Shown one piece after another: positions 54,681 through 64,000 of a stretch of DNA of 64,000 bases. The stretch is from positions 1 through 64,000 of the forward strand of contig JARLGJ010000017.1 of assembly GCA_031296105.1 (NCBI GenBank). Reading direction: 5' to 3'. Below the pieces are notes generated by a model that saw only the letters and a program-made list of their open reading frames with translations, did not search any database and was not told the origin of the DNA. Numbering within the stretch: the stretch's first letter is position 1; every line of letters begins with the position of its first letter. Origin of the DNA: Acidobacteriota bacterium. Lineage in GTDB: Bacteria > Acidobacteriota > Terriglobia > Terriglobales > Acidobacteriaceae. The position numbers were made by a program, and so were the translations under genes.

Positions 54681-56846
54681 TCAGTGAGAAGCCTGTTGCA
54701 GGGCGAGTGCGGCCTGGCGGCGTCCTTCCGTCAGCTTCTCCACAAAGTCCGCGGCTCCCGCGTCATCCAGGCCTTTGTAGGGATTCCCGGCGTCGGCCTG
54801 ATCGAACGCGGCCAGCGCATCCCGGGGCAGGCCCTGCGCCAGCAGAGCGTAGCCGAGCTTCAGGTGGATGATATAAGGCGACAGAGACAACCCGGCCGCC
54901 GCGCGTAGCACCTGTGCCTCTTCAGCGTATCGGCGCTGGCGGTGATAGTAGCGGGCCAGAGACATCGAAGCGTCCTCGGAGCCAAGCTCCACTGCCCGCC
55001 GCAATTCGTTTTCGCCTTCCTGCTCACGCCAGGTATTCTGCAGCGCCACGCCCTTCAGGTAGTGCAGGAAAGGATCCTGCGCAGAGATGGTCTCGGCCTG
55101 GGACAGCGCCGCAAGCACGTCGTTGTCACGATCCAGCATGAAGTCAATCGTCGCGGCGTTCATCCAGTACTCGTATTGGCGGGCGCGTCCGCTAATGCCG
55201 CTCTCCGCGGGAGGCTGGTTGAACTGCGTGGCCCAACAATCGATTTGCAGGCGTCGGATGAGGTCGGCGGTTTCCGGCAGGGCACGCACAAAAATGGCGG
55301 CGTTCGTATCCAAATACACCGGCCGCCATTGCTGGCTGCGGCACCAGTTCTCCAGGCTTGCCAACGCGCCGCGCCCGTTCATGCGGTCCACGGAGACGAT
55401 GACCGTGCGAATCTGCTGGCGCTCCGCTTCCTGTTGCCAGGCGGGAGAATCCAGGGGCTGCGCCATCAGTTGCTGGCTGTGCAGGAAGAACTCGGCGCCA
55501 AAGGGAACCGCGCGTCCATCGAGTGAATCCTCATAACGCCCTTGCAGCGCCCAGGTAAGATAGCCGCCGGAGTTAAAGTCGTTCACAATTTGCGAAGGTA
55601 AATTTTCGCGCAGCAAAAACTCGCTGGCCTGGCGCGGAAACCACGAGGACTCTCCCGCGCCAAAGACAGAAGTGAGCGAAGTCCGCAGGTAGTAGCGATT
55701 GGAAAGCAGGTCCGCCATGCGAATACCGGTGAAGGCCAGCAGAATCACCAGCAGCACTGGAGCCGCGGCGGGCGCAAGTTGCCGCCAAAAGCGCATGGCC
55801 CACGGAGCCGCGTTCCAGCCCTCCACAAGCAGACTGGCCCCAAGCACCACCAGGATTGCCGCAAAGGGGGCCTCCATGCGGTTGGCGTGCAGCGCAAGAT
55901 AGGTGGATGCGCCCAGCAAAAGCGCGGCGCAGGGCTGCCGCCGCCAAAGCGCAATGGCAATGACCACCACGGCAATGCCGGCCAGCCAGTAAACCGCGCC
56001 CTCTGGATTGCGCCACCCGGCGGACTGCCACAGCGTGGCGGCATTCACGCGCTGCGGCAGCCATTCGGAGATGAAGCGCCCATGCACCCGCATGATGTCG
56101 TTCTGCCGCGCGAGCGCCGTGTAGATGCGCCATCCCCAGGGGCTCACGAGCGTGGCCATGGCGGTGGCCGCCAGCCAGGGAAGGGCCTTGCGGACGCGCT
56201 GCCATGCCGCACGACGGTCCGCCGGGGGCAGCAGATTATCCAATTCAAGGAATATATATGCACCGCACATTCCCAGGCCGGCAACAAAGCCGGGGTGCAG
56301 ATTCACCCAGGCGATCATCAGCAGGGGCAGCAGCCATAGGCGTCCGAGGCCCGTGCGCCGGTAGTTCCACAGAAGGCTGACAAAGGCGGCGAAGAGCAGC
56401 TCCGTAAACATCTCCGCCCGCGGGCAGGTGCGGCCGGCAATGGAAGGGACCGCCAGCAACGCCAGCAGGGCGGCCACGCCGCCGCCGCGCGCCAGCAGAG
56501 CAACCGTACCGGCGCAGGCCAGCGCCCCTAACCACGAGAGCAGCGCATAGCCTCCCAGCTTGTATGCCGCGTAAAGCAGCAACTGCGAGAGGACGGGATA
56601 GCTCCACTGGCGCCCGTGCGCCGTGTAGGAGAGAACGTCGGTAAACGGAATGGCGTGGTGCTGCGCGATCCAGCGGCCGGTGGCCAACTGCCAGCCGAGG
56701 TCGGGATCGCCCACCGTGCGCAGTCCGGCAAAGATGGCGTAGAGCAGCGCGAGCATAAAAAGGGCGGGGAAAAGCGCGCGTTGCCAAGCGCCCTCCCCGC
56801 CAGTTATCTTTTCTGCCGTCGCCGAGTTGAGAGAATCCGGTTTCAC
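54681..56846 (-). CDS. Large membrane protein with TPR-like tail, glycosyltransferase-like
   Basis: 721 residues from GTG 56846 (10 nt after the upstream gene's stop; a Met at 56942 lies inside that gene). N-terminal about 440 residues have ten or more hydrophobic helices; the first loop has DPDLGWQLATGRWIAQHHAIPFTDVLSY, the motif of acidobacterial GT-C-like putative glycosyltransferases. The C-terminal portion (about residues 540-720) is soluble with TPR-like repeats. Last gene of a five-gene leftward operon; exact reaction unknown. Confidence 0.78.
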   Translation of the reverse strand: MKPDSLNSATAEKITGGEGAWQRALFPALFMLALLYAIFAGLRTVGDPDLGWQLATGRWIAQHHAIPFTDVLSYTAHGRQWSYPVLSQLLLYAAYKLGGYALLSWLGALACAGTVALLARGGGVAALLALLAVPSIAGRTCPRAEMFTELLFAAFVSLLWNYRRTGLGRLWLLPLLMIAWVNLHPGFVAGLGMCGAYIFLELDNLLPPADRRAAWQRVRKALPWLAATAMATLVSPWGWRIYTALARQNDIMRVHGRFISEWLPQRVNAATLWQSAGWRNPEGAVYWLAGIAVVVIAIALWRRQPCAALLLGASTYLALHANRMEAPFAAILVVLGASLLVEGWNAAPWAMRFWRQLAPAAAPVLLVILLAFTGIRMADLLSNRYYLRTSLTSVFGAGESSWFPRQASEFLLRENLPSQIVNDFNSGGYLTWALQGRYEDSLDGRAVPFGAEFFLHSQQLMAQPLDSPAWQQEAERQQIRTVIVSVDRMNGRGALASLENWCRSQQWRPVYLDTNAAIFVRALPETADLIRRLQIDCWATQFNQPPAESGISGRARQYEYWMNAATIDFMLDRDNDVLAALSQAETISAQDPFLHYLKGVALQNTWREQEGENELRRAVELGSEDASMSLARYYHRQRRYAEEAQVLRAAAGLSLSPYIIHLKLGYALLAQGLPRDALAAFDQADAGNPYKGLDDAGAADFVEKLTEGRRQAALALQQASH

Positions 56847-56856
56847 CCGATCAATT

Positions 56857-57840
56857 CTAGACGGATTCGGTTTTCGACGGATTGCCCGCGGCCGGTTCGC
56901 CCGCGCCGTACTCGAAGTTGACGCGCTCCTGCTCCACCACAAACGGACGCTTCATCAGCATGGTGTGAATGGCACCCACGTACTCGCCGAGGATGCCGAG
57001 GAAGACCATCTGCAGCGAGCCCAGGAAGAAGAAGCCGATGAGGATGGGTGCCACGCCAAGCGAGAAATTCTTCCAGAAGAGCAGCTTGTATGCCAGGTAG
57101 CCAAGCGCCGTCAGCAAGGAAAGCAGGGAGCCGCCAAAGCCGGCGAAGACCGCGATGCGCAGCGGCACCTTCGACAGGTTGGTGATGCCCAGCATCGCCA
57201 TGTCATACAGCGTGTAGAAATTGTTGGCCGAAATGCCACGCTTGCGCAGCGGCTGACGGAAGGGCAACTCCACGCGCGGAAAACCCAGCTCGGCCACCAT
57301 GCCGCGGAAGTACGGGTAGGGGTCGTCCAGCGATTTGATCAGATCGACAACCTTGCGGTCATACAGGCCGAAGCCGGTGAAGTTCTCGTACGTCTCAATG
57401 CCGCTCAGCCGCCGCACCAGGCGGTAGTAGCGCGTGCGAATCCAGTACATCAGCGAATTCTCTTCGCTGGCCACTTTCACGCAGATCACCACCGGCACGC
57501 CGTTCTCCCAGTGATGGATCATGTCCTCGATCATCTCCGGAGGGTCTTGCAGGTCGGCGGCCATGCCGATGACGGCATCGCCCGCGGCCTGGTGGAGGGC
57601 GTGCATTGGCGAGCGTATGTGGCCAAAGTTCCGCGTGTTGCGGATGACCTTCACGTTGCGGTCTTCGGCCGCCAGATCTTTCAGCACCTCCAGCGTCCTA
57701 TCCTGCGAGGCGTTGTCGATGAAGATGTGTTCGTAGCGGTACTTGCCCAGCTTGGCCATAACGGCGCGAACCCTCTCGTAGAGTTCGCGCACGTTCAGCT
57801 CTTCGTTGTAGCAGGGCGTATAGATGCTGATTGTTTTCAT
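56857..57840 (-). CDS. ArnC/DPMS-type glycosyltransferase with two C-terminal TM helices
   Basis: 327 residues. GT2 fold: SIYTPCYNEELNVRELYERV, DNASQDRTLEVL, and metal site ADLQDPPEM; two hydrophobic C-terminal helices (about residues 220-285). These enzymes attach a sugar to polyprenyl phosphate. Start at 57840 (TAGGGAG upstream), 16 nt after the neuB-like stop. Works logically with the membrane proteins in this region. Confidence 0.9.
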   Translation of the reverse strand: MKTISIYTPCYNEELNVRELYERVRAVMAKLGKYRYEHIFIDNASQDRTLEVLKDLAAEDRNVKVIRNTRNFGHIRSPMHALHQAAGDAVIGMAADLQDPPEMIEDMIHHWENGVPVVICVKVASEENSLMYWIRTRYYRLVRRLSGIETYENFTGFGLYDRKVVDLIKSLDDPYPYFRGMVAELGFPRVELPFRQPLRKRGISANNFYTLYDMAMLGITNLSKVPLRIAVFAGFGGSLLSLLTALGYLAYKLLFWKNFSLGVAPILIGFFFLGSLQMVFLGILGEYVGAIHTMLMKRPFVVEQERVNFEYGAGEPAAGNPSKTESV

Positions 57841-57856
57841 CGCCGGCCCATGCTCC

Positions 57857-58972
57857 CTACTTCGAGCCGCCCTTGGTCTCCGTTGCAGGATCCAGACCGC
57901 GGGCATAGATCATCGAGCGCAGCGACTCGATGCTGGAATAGGGGCTGTCGATGTCGTCGATGCGGATTGCCGAATTCTTTTTCACTGCTTTCAAGAGCAC
58001 TTCGCCGCGCATCAGCTCCCGGCAGGAGATCTGTCCCTTCTGCAGTGGGATGGCCAGGTACACGTCCTCGTCGCTCAGGATGTGGCCCTCGGGCAGATCC
58101 TCGCGGGCGTACACGCCGCGCACCAGGGCGTCTAGGTATTCGACCTCTTTGCGTGGTAGAAGACGCCTCTGTGTGCCGGGCGCACCGCACATCGCCTTGG
58201 CACGATGAAAGGCTTTGAACCACTGGTCCACCTGGTCGGGAAGCGAGCAATAAGGCGAAACCTTGATGCCATCGCTGTCGATGTCCACGTGGCGCTCAAA
58301 GGTGCGCGCGCCCTTGGCGTAGGCAATCAGCATGGAGGCCGTCCAGTCGTGGTACTCATGCGTCGAAAAGCCGATCACGTGCTCGGGATAACGCTGGCGC
58401 AGGAAGTCGATCTGGTTCATCTCCAACTCGTGATCCTCGGAAGGATAGATGGAGACGCAGTGATTGATGGCCAGAGGGATGCGCCGGTTGCTGAAGAACT
58501 GCACCAGGTCGTCGATGTCCTTCAGCGACGATCCGCCGGTGGAAACAATGACCGGCTTCTTGGTCCTGGCAATCTGTTCGATCAGAACCCAGTCGTTTAG
58601 ATCCGAGCTGGCGATCTTCAGAATCTGTATGCCGAGCTTGCAGCAGATCTCCACCGAGGGTTCGTCGAACGGGGTGGCCATGCTGATGCAGTTGGCATCG
58701 CGGATGGCCTTGACCATGGCGGCGTACTGCTCGAAGGTCATTTGCGTGTCGAGCGTCTTCTTGATGTAGCGGATGTCGCTGCGGTCGCGGAAGTCGCGAT
58801 GGATAAAGTTATCCACGTCGCGCACCTGAATCTTGATGGCCGCGCGCACATTGTTGAATCGCACTACCTGGCCGTAGGAGCTGATGATCTTCAGCCCGCG
58901 TTCTAGGCTGCCAAGATGGTTGTTGGCCATCTCCAGCACAAATAACTCATGAAAAAAATCTTCACCTGTCAT
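57857..58972 (-). CDS. NeuB-family sugar acid synthase with SAF domain
   Basis: 371 residues. NeuB catalytic domain (ELFVLEMANNHLGSLERGLKII; FDEPSVEICCKLGIQILKIASSDL; STGGSSLKDIDDLV; GFSTHEYHDWTASM) and a C-terminal SAF (antifreeze-like) domain (residues about 290-360). Members condense phosphoenolpyruvate with an N-acetylhexosamine to form sialic, legionaminic or pseudaminic acid. Which sugar is not decidable; no NeuC, NeuA or Pse genes are in the window. Confidence 0.92.
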   Translation of the reverse strand: MTGEDFFHELFVLEMANNHLGSLERGLKIISSYGQVVRFNNVRAAIKIQVRDVDNFIHRDFRDRSDIRYIKKTLDTQMTFEQYAAMVKAIRDANCISMATPFDEPSVEICCKLGIQILKIASSDLNDWVLIEQIARTKKPVIVSTGGSSLKDIDDLVQFFSNRRIPLAINHCVSIYPSEDHELEMNQIDFLRQRYPEHVIGFSTHEYHDWTASMLIAYAKGARTFERHVDIDSDGIKVSPYCSLPDQVDQWFKAFHRAKAMCGAPGTQRRLLPRKEVEYLDALVRGVYAREDLPEGHILSDEDVYLAIPLQKGQISCRELMRGEVLLKAVKKNSAIRIDDIDSPYSSIESLRSMIYARGLDPATETKGGSK

Positions 58973-59037
58973 GGCAATCCGGTCCTGAATAAATTTTGTA
59001 TCGCGTCCCAGCCCGCGGCTCCGCGGCCGCCGGGCAA

Positions 59038-60831
59038 TTACTTCTGGAACCTGTTTCCGGCCATCTCTTCCGCGGAGAGGAAGGGGTACATGTCTTCCAA
59101 AGCCGGTGAAACAATCTTGCCGCCGGGCAGCACCTTGGAGCGCGAGCGCGGCTCGAATCCCTGCTCCGGATCGAGCATCACATCAATCAGCGCGGGGCCC
59201 TCCGACGCCAGGGCCGCCAGAACTCGATCCATCTGTGACGCATTCTCGACGCGCAGGCTGGGCACTCCGTATGCGGTGCCGACCTTGACGTAGTCCGGGA
59301 AAGAAACACCGCTGGCTCCGCTCTCTCCCATCACGCGCCCGAAAAAATTTGCCTGGGTGCTGCGAATGGAAAGGTAACCGCTATTGTTAAGGACAAACAG
59401 TTTGATTGGCAAGCGATGATGCACCACGGTCTGTAAGTCCTGGATGTTCAATTGCAAGCTGCCGTCCCCGGCCAGGCAAATCACACGGCCGCCGCCGCGG
59501 GCCACGGCCACGCCAATGGCCGCCGGCAGATCATACCCCATCGAGGCTGATCCGGAATTGGAAATCAGCCGCTGGCCTTGCTTGATTTGCATGACCTGAT
59601 AAGGAAGGATGCAGGCGCTGGCATTGCCGCAAACCACCGCATCGCCCTCCTGCAACAAGCCGGAGAGCATCTCCATAAAGTGGTAGGGATTCAGCCGAGG
59701 GCTGCTCTGGCGCTGCCGCTCCTGCACCACCGGATAGCGCGCCACGCGCTCGCGGCACCAGCGCAGCCACTCTTCGTGATGCGGCGTGAAGCCGGCTGTG
59801 ACCAGGGCCTTGCGTAGCTCGGGCAGAAACACCTTCAAGTCGCAGGCAATGCCCATGTCAGGTTTTACCAGGGGCTTATCCAGCTCCGCGGGGTCCACAT
59901 CCACCTGTATCTTGAACGCATCGTGGGCGAAGGACTTCCAGTTGTAACTCACCTGGCGGATGTTCAAGCGCGAGCCCAGCACCAGCACCAGGTCGGAGTT
60001 CTGCACCGTGAAGTTACCGGCGCGGTCGCCGATGGTGCCCGGCCGTCCGCAATAAAGCTCATCGTCGCTGGTGATCAGGTCGTGCGTCCAGGCCGTGGTG
60101 ACCGGGATGCGCAACTGCCTGATGAGCGACTCAAATTCGGCAAGCGCGCCGGAGAGGCGCACGCCGGTTCCGGCCAGCAGCACCGGACGCTCGGCCTTTA
60201 CCATGCGCTGTGCCACCTCGGCGCACTGGCGGCGAATCGCCTCCAGGTCGCAGGCTGCGTCGTCTTCCGTGGGATCGTAGCCGCGCAGCGCCGTCTCGTC
60301 GATCTGCGCCGATTGCACGTCGATGGGAATATCCAGCCAGCAGGGGCCGGGGCGTCCCGTCTGCGCCAGGTGCCAGGCCTTTTCCAGGTGATAGCGAATG
60401 TCTGCGGGATCGTCCACCAGCACCGCGTACTTGGTGATTCCCTTCGCCATGGAAATGATGTCCACTTCCTGGTCGCCAAGCTGGCGCAGGTGCCGCGCGC
60501 CCGCGGTGGCCATGCAGGTCTCGCGCTTCACCTGTCCGGAGAGCACCAGCAAGGGAATCGAATCCGTCCACGCGCCAAAGACGCCGTTCAGCGCGTTGAT
60601 GCCGCCCGGGCCGGTGGTCACATTCAGCACGCCGGGAGTATTCGTGATACGGGCGTAGCCTTCGGCGGCCATGCCGGCCACCTGCTCGTGGTGCACGCAA
60701 ATGTAGTGGATGCGCGCTTCTCCGCCGATGCTGTCATTCAGGTGCATGGCGCCGCCGCCGGTCATCAAAAAGATGTGGCGCACGCCCCAATCCGCCAGCG
60801 TTTGAATGACGTAATCCGAAAGCTTCTTCAT
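59038..60831 (-). CDS. TPP-dependent enzyme, acetolactate synthase-like
   Basis: 597 residues. Catalytic Glu49 in HHEQVAGMAAEGYARI; TPP motif GDGS...N starting near residue 452 (LAGDGSLQLNIQ); middle domain TGVRLSG. Acetolactate synthase sequence type, but located with an SDR and a NeuB gene. In Yersinia, YerE of this type adds two carbons from pyruvate to CDP-3,6-dideoxy-4-ketoglucose; that function is plausible here. Overlaps the upstream SDR gene by 4 nt (ATGA). Confidence 0.9.
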   Translation of the reverse strand: MKKLSDYVIQTLADWGVRHIFLMTGGGAMHLNDSIGGEARIHYICVHHEQVAGMAAEGYARITNTPGVLNVTTGPGGINALNGVFGAWTDSIPLLVLSGQVKRETCMATAGARHLRQLGDQEVDIISMAKGITKYAVLVDDPADIRYHLEKAWHLAQTGRPGPCWLDIPIDVQSAQIDETALRGYDPTEDDAACDLEAIRRQCAEVAQRMVKAERPVLLAGTGVRLSGALAEFESLIRQLRIPVTTAWTHDLITSDDELYCGRPGTIGDRAGNFTVQNSDLVLVLGSRLNIRQVSYNWKSFAHDAFKIQVDVDPAELDKPLVKPDMGIACDLKVFLPELRKALVTAGFTPHHEEWLRWCRERVARYPVVQERQRQSSPRLNPYHFMEMLSGLLQEGDAVVCGNASACILPYQVMQIKQGQRLISNSGSASMGYDLPAAIGVAVARGGGRVICLAGDGSLQLNIQDLQTVVHHRLPIKLFVLNNSGYLSIRSTQANFFGRVMGESGASGVSFPDYVKVGTAYGVPSLRVENASQMDRVLAALASEGPALIDVMLDPEQGFEPRSRSKVLPGGKIVSPALEDMYPFLSAEEMAGNRFQK

Positions 60832-61886
60832 TGCACTTCCTTTCCCTCGTCCGCCGTTGTCCGCGCCCAGCGCGCGGTGCGCCGGATGGATTCGCGCAGA
60901 GAGACGCGGCACTGCAATCCCAATTCTTTTTGCGCTCGCGCCGTGCTGGGCACGTAGCGATGCGCCGGTGCCGTGCCGGGCTGGCCCAGAATTTCCACCG
61001 CGGCCTTTGGCTCCAGCGTTTCACTTACGGCGCGCGCCAGCTCGGCAATGGTCACGGCCTCTTCCGATCCCACGTTGTAGGCGCGCAGCGACTGGCCGCG
61101 GAAGAGAATCGTCCACAGCCACACCATTAATTCTCCGCCGTACATATAAGAACGCACGGCGCGCCCGTCGCCCGCCATGCGAATCGCCCCGCCGCGCAGG
61201 CTGTCGCGGATAAAATTGCCAATAGCGAAGTGCGCGTCCAGCTTCATGTAGGGGCCGGCAAAGGCGTAGCAGCGCGCAATCTTGATCTCGATGGCACTGG
61301 TGTGGGCCGTCAGCGCGCACAGCAGCTCGGCGGCGCGCTTGCCTTCCGCGTAACACGAGGCCACGTTCAACGGCTCCGGCCCGCTCACGGCGTCCTCGGC
61401 GAGGTGACTCACCTCGGGCGGCTGCATGCCATACACGGCTCCGGAGCTGAGGAACAGCACTTTGCGCGTTCCCGCCTGGCGGGCAAACTCCAGCACGCGC
61501 CGCGTGCCCTCCACAATGGTATCGAACATCAGCGTAGGGTCTTCGGCTGAGAGTTTGGCGCTGGCGTCGGTGGCGGCGTGGATGACGTAATCGAAGTCGC
61601 CTGTGGGAAAATCAAAGCTGCGCACGTCGCCCGCCAGTATCGTAAGCGAAGGTTCGGCGGCCAGGTGAGGCAACGCCTGCCGGAAGCTCTCGGGATTGCG
61701 CGTCAGAATGGTGGCGCGTAGCTGGAGCGCCAGCTCGCGATTGGCGTAGAAGAGCGTCTCCAGCAGCCACGCGCCGAAAAATCCCGTGGCGCCGGTGAGG
61801 AAGATGCTCTTGCCGCGCAACTCTTCCCAGAGCGGGCGCGTCCGTTGCAGGCATTCCTTCAAATCTTCGCGCAGCAGTTCGTTCAT
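60828..61886 (-). CDS. Extended-SDR sugar epimerase/dehydratase
   Basis: 352 residues. NAD motif TGATGFFG (residues 31-38), catalytic CYAEGKRAAE (YxxxK), SSGAVYG and NVASCYAEGKR order typical of NDP-sugar epimerases/dehydratases. First gene of the leftward operon; the TPP enzyme overlaps its stop. Substrate not readable from sequence; acting before or after the TPP enzyme on a nucleotide sugar is plausible. Confidence 0.92.
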   Translation of the reverse strand: MNELLREDLKECLQRTRPLWEELRGKSIFLTGATGFFGAWLLETLFYANRELALQLRATILTRNPESFRQALPHLAAEPSLTILAGDVRSFDFPTGDFDYVIHAATDASAKLSAEDPTLMFDTIVEGTRRVLEFARQAGTRKVLFLSSGAVYGMQPPEVSHLAEDAVSGPEPLNVASCYAEGKRAAELLCALTAHTSAIEIKIARCYAFAGPYMKLDAHFAIGNFIRDSLRGGAIRMAGDGRAVRSYMYGGELMVWLWTILFRGQSLRAYNVGSEEAVTIAELARAVSETLEPKAAVEILGQPGTAPAHRYVPSTARAQKELGLQCRVSLRESIRRTARWARTTADEGKEVQ

Positions 61887-62080
61887 CGCCAGCTTGCCCC
61901 TTGGGCGCCTCGCCGGATAGTAGGTCCATCGCGGCGCCGGGCACTACACGAGGATACATGATGTGGCGGAGAGGGGGTTAGCCTGGATCGCGGGAAATAG
62001 GCGCAAAAGCGGCTCTACGCGAGCTTTCCGGGTTGACCGCCGCGCGCCGGTCCAATAGCGTGGATGCATCGGAGGGATGT
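61887..62080. other. Divergent spacer between the SDR operon and ggt
   Basis: 194 nt with divergent transcription starts expected. No clear -10/-35 pair in either direction. An open frame from 62033 exists but belongs to the GGT N-terminus. Confidence 0.3.
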
Positions 62081-63799
62081 GTGCGTTTTGTTCGCCGCGT
62101 GCTTGCGCTTCTCGTATTCCTGCTGCCGCTGAATTTGGCGGCCGAAGGCTTTGAGGCCGTGCGCGCGCCACACGTGATGGTGGCCAGCGTGCACCCGGAG
62201 GCCTCGCGCGTGGGAGCGGAGATCATGCGGCAGGGCGGCAACGCCGTGGACGCCGCCGTGGCCACCGGCTTTGCGCTGGCCGTGGTGCATCCCTCGGCGG
62301 GCAATCTTGGCGGCGGAGGCTTCCTCCTCTTCCGCACCGCCTCGGGCGAGCTTCACTTCCTCGACTTCCGCGAGATGGCTCCCGCCGCGGCCTCGCACGA
62401 CATGTATCTCGACAAGCAGGGCAACCTCACCAGCGACAGCCGCTTTGGTCCTCGCGCGGCGGGCGTGCCCGGCACCGTGGCCGGATTGGTGCTGGCCGAG
62501 CGCCGCTGGGGCAAGCTTGGGTTGGCCAAGGTGATGGAGCCAGCCATCCGCCTGGCGCGCGAGGGCGTGGTGGTCACGCAGCAAGAGGCGGCCATGATGC
62601 ACGACCGCGAACTGGCGCGCGACGCCGAATCCCATCGCATCTTCCAGCGCAAGGGAAATTTTTATGCCGCGGGCGAGCTGCTGCGGCAGCCCGAACTGGC
62701 GGCCACGCTTGAGCGCATCGCGCGCGATCCCGAGAGCTTTTATCACGGAGCGCTGGCACATGAAATCGCCGCTGCGGTTCAACATGGCGGCGGCTTGATG
62801 ACCACGGAAGATCTAGCGCATTACAAAGTGGTGGAGCGCGCGCCGATTCACGGCACCTATCGCGGATACGACATTTACAGTGCCCCGCCGCCTTCTTCCG
62901 GCGGCATTGCGCTGGTGGAGACCCTCAACATTCTGGAAGGCTTCGACCTGCGCGCGGCGCGGCGCAACTCGGCGCAGTATCTGCATCTGGTGGCCGAAGC
63001 CTACCGCCGCGCTTTTTACGATCGCGCCACCTTCCTCGGCGACCCCGACTTCAACGAGATTCCCGTGGCGCAACTGCTGGACAAGAAATACGCCGCCGAT
63101 TGGCGCGCCTCCATCGATCCGCAGCATGCCACGCCGGAGAGCGCCCTGGAGCGTCCGCACTTCACCGGACTCGATCAGGCGGCGGCCTTGCGCTCGCCCT
63201 GGGTGGGCGCGGAGAAGACCGACACCACGCACTACTCGGTGGTGGACGAAGCAGGCAACGCGGTCTCGGTGACCACCACGCTGAATGACAGCTTCGGCTC
63301 GCGCGTCACGCTGCCGGGGCTGGGCTTTCTGCTCAACGATGAGATGGATGACTTTGCCGCCAAGCCCGGCGCGCCGAATATGTTCGGACTCATCCAGGGC
63401 GAGGCCAACTCCATTGCGCCGTCCAAGCGCCCGCTCAGCGCCATGACGCCCACCATCGTGACGAAAGATGGCAAGCTGGCGCTTGTGCTCGGCTCGCCCG
63501 GTGGTCCCACCATCATCACCACCGTGGCCAACGTGCTCCTCAACGTGGCCGACTTTGGCGAAGACATTCAGCGCGCGGTCAACGCCCCGCGCTTTCACCA
63601 TCAGTGGATGCCCAACGAACTGCGCGTGGAAGCCTGGCAGTTATCCCCGGATACGCTGGACGTTTTGCAGAAGATGGGGCATAAGTTGAAGCAGACGGGT
63701 TCCTGGGGCGATGCCGAGTGCATTGCCATTGATGGCAAGACCGGCGAACGCCTGGGGGCCAGCGATGCCCGCAACGGCGGACGCGCCGTAGGCTGGTAA
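62081..63799 (+). CDS. ggt: Gamma-glutamyltransferase, exported
   Basis: 572 residues from GTG 62081 (GGAGG 5 nt upstream). Signal peptide RRVLALLVFLLPLNLAAEG; then the GGT fold with GGNAVDAAVATGFALAVVHPSAGNLGGGG, the autocleavage-nucleophile Thr in KTDTTHYSVVDEAGNAVS and the C-terminal GSPGGPTIITTVANVLLN. It splits gamma-glutamyl compounds such as glutathione in the periplasm. A frame from 62033 adds 16 residues without ribosome binding site. The next gene starts 10 nt after its stop. Confidence 0.96.
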   Translation: MRFVRRVLALLVFLLPLNLAAEGFEAVRAPHVMVASVHPEASRVGAEIMRQGGNAVDAAVATGFALAVVHPSAGNLGGGGFLLFRTASGELHFLDFREMAPAAASHDMYLDKQGNLTSDSRFGPRAAGVPGTVAGLVLAERRWGKLGLAKVMEPAIRLAREGVVVTQQEAAMMHDRELARDAESHRIFQRKGNFYAAGELLRQPELAATLERIARDPESFYHGALAHEIAAAVQHGGGLMTTEDLAHYKVVERAPIHGTYRGYDIYSAPPPSSGGIALVETLNILEGFDLRAARRNSAQYLHLVAEAYRRAFYDRATFLGDPDFNEIPVAQLLDKKYAADWRASIDPQHATPESALERPHFTGLDQAAALRSPWVGAEKTDTTHYSVVDEAGNAVSVTTTLNDSFGSRVTLPGLGFLLNDEMDDFAAKPGAPNMFGLIQGEANSIAPSKRPLSAMTPTIVTKDGKLALVLGSPGGPTIITTVANVLLNVADFGEDIQRAVNAPRFHHQWMPNELRVEAWQLSPDTLDVLQKMGHKLKQTGSWGDAECIAIDGKTGERLGASDARNGGRAVGW

Positions 63800-63809
63800 G
63801 GAGCGAACG

Positions 63810-64000
63810 ATGCGGAAGGCAATCTCGACTTACGTGCATGTGCGGGAGCGTTTGCACCCAGGCATTCTGGGGCGTCTGGCCTCGGGCGGCGCTGCGGGCA
63901 TTGAGATCTTTGCCCATCGCGGCCACTTCGACTACGAGCCGGGCGCGCAGTTGCGCGAACTCGCCGCGTGGTTCGGCGCGCAAAAGGATGTGGAACTGTT
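63810..64000 (+). CDS. Sugar-phosphate isomerase/epimerase-like protein, 3'-truncated by window edge
   Basis: First 63 codons only. AAGGAG (63798-63803) precedes the ATG by 6 nt and overlaps the ggt stop. The sequence MRKAISTYVHVRERL... then GIEIFAHRGHFDYE resembles the start of xylose-isomerase-like TIM-barrel sugar-phosphate isomerases. Too short for a firm call. Confidence 0.6.
   Translation, partial: MRKAISTYVHVRERLHPGILGRLASGGAAGIEIFAHRGHFDYEPGAQLRELAAWFGAQKDVEL

Overview
The window looks like a chromosomal stretch of a GC-rich (about 60 %) bacterium, most likely Acidobacteriota. This is inferred from protein flavour and gene order (tuf-rpmG-trnW-secE-nusG-rplKAJL-rpoBC) and from lineage-looking oddities such as the long NusG N-terminus and a cysteine-rich insert in RpoB. 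I see no transposase, integrase, phage gene or CRISPR array. Gene density is high and most genes are ordinary housekeeping genes.

Layout. 1-15 kb: information-processing supercluster, from truncated tuf (left edge) through L33, tRNA-Trp, SecE, NusG, L11, L1, L10, L7/L12, RpoB and RpoC, closed by a strong terminator at 14956-14990. Its spacers are unusually long (150-809 nt) and full of perfect hairpins. 15-20 kb: YihY-type membrane protein, pyruvate kinase, a small ABM-like protein, a rhomboid protease, a 597-nt spacer that may encode a structured RNA, a LysW-like zinc-ribbon protein and two small secreted proteins. 20-29 kb: ribosomal protein S1, HIT hydrolase, DUF779, DEDDh exonuclease, DNA ligase, a small AT-richer orphan, DedA protein and TrmFO. 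29-36 kb: glutamine amidotransferase, two MacB-type ABC permeases, Der GTPase, DinG helicase and a 43-residue basic protein.

36-46 kb: surface sugar genes. Three enzymes (cytidylyltransferase, CDP-glucose 4,6-dehydratase, RfbH-type 3-dehydratase) make CDP-linked 3,6-dideoxy-4-ketohexose precursor. They are followed by a spermidine-synthase-like membrane protein, a GtrA protein and a GT-C-type membrane protein with a TPR-like tail. 46-48 kb: queD-queE-queC (preQ0/queuosine) with a promoter and a leader that could form a pseudoknot. 48-52 kb: a TPR secreted protein, two small proteins, FolD and an HtrA-type protease. 52-62 kb: a second glycan region: glycosyltransferase 2, an unusual radical SAM protein, then a leftward five-gene operon (sugar dehydratase/epimerase, TPP-dependent acetolactate-synthase-like enzyme, NeuB/SAF protein, ArnC-like glycosyltransferase, TPR-tailed membrane protein). 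Together with the 36-kb genes this could make a branched-chain (yersiniose-like) or acidic sugar. 62-64 kb: secreted gamma-glutamyltransferase and the start of a TIM-barrel sugar-phosphate isomerase-like gene.

The most interesting observations are the eight-cysteine insert in RpoB, the structured spacers of the rpo/rpl cluster, the RNA candidate near 19.1 kb, the queD leader, the possible branched-sugar pathway, and the radical SAM/glycosyltransferase pair. All functional statements come from reading motifs by eye; nothing was searched or folded by program.
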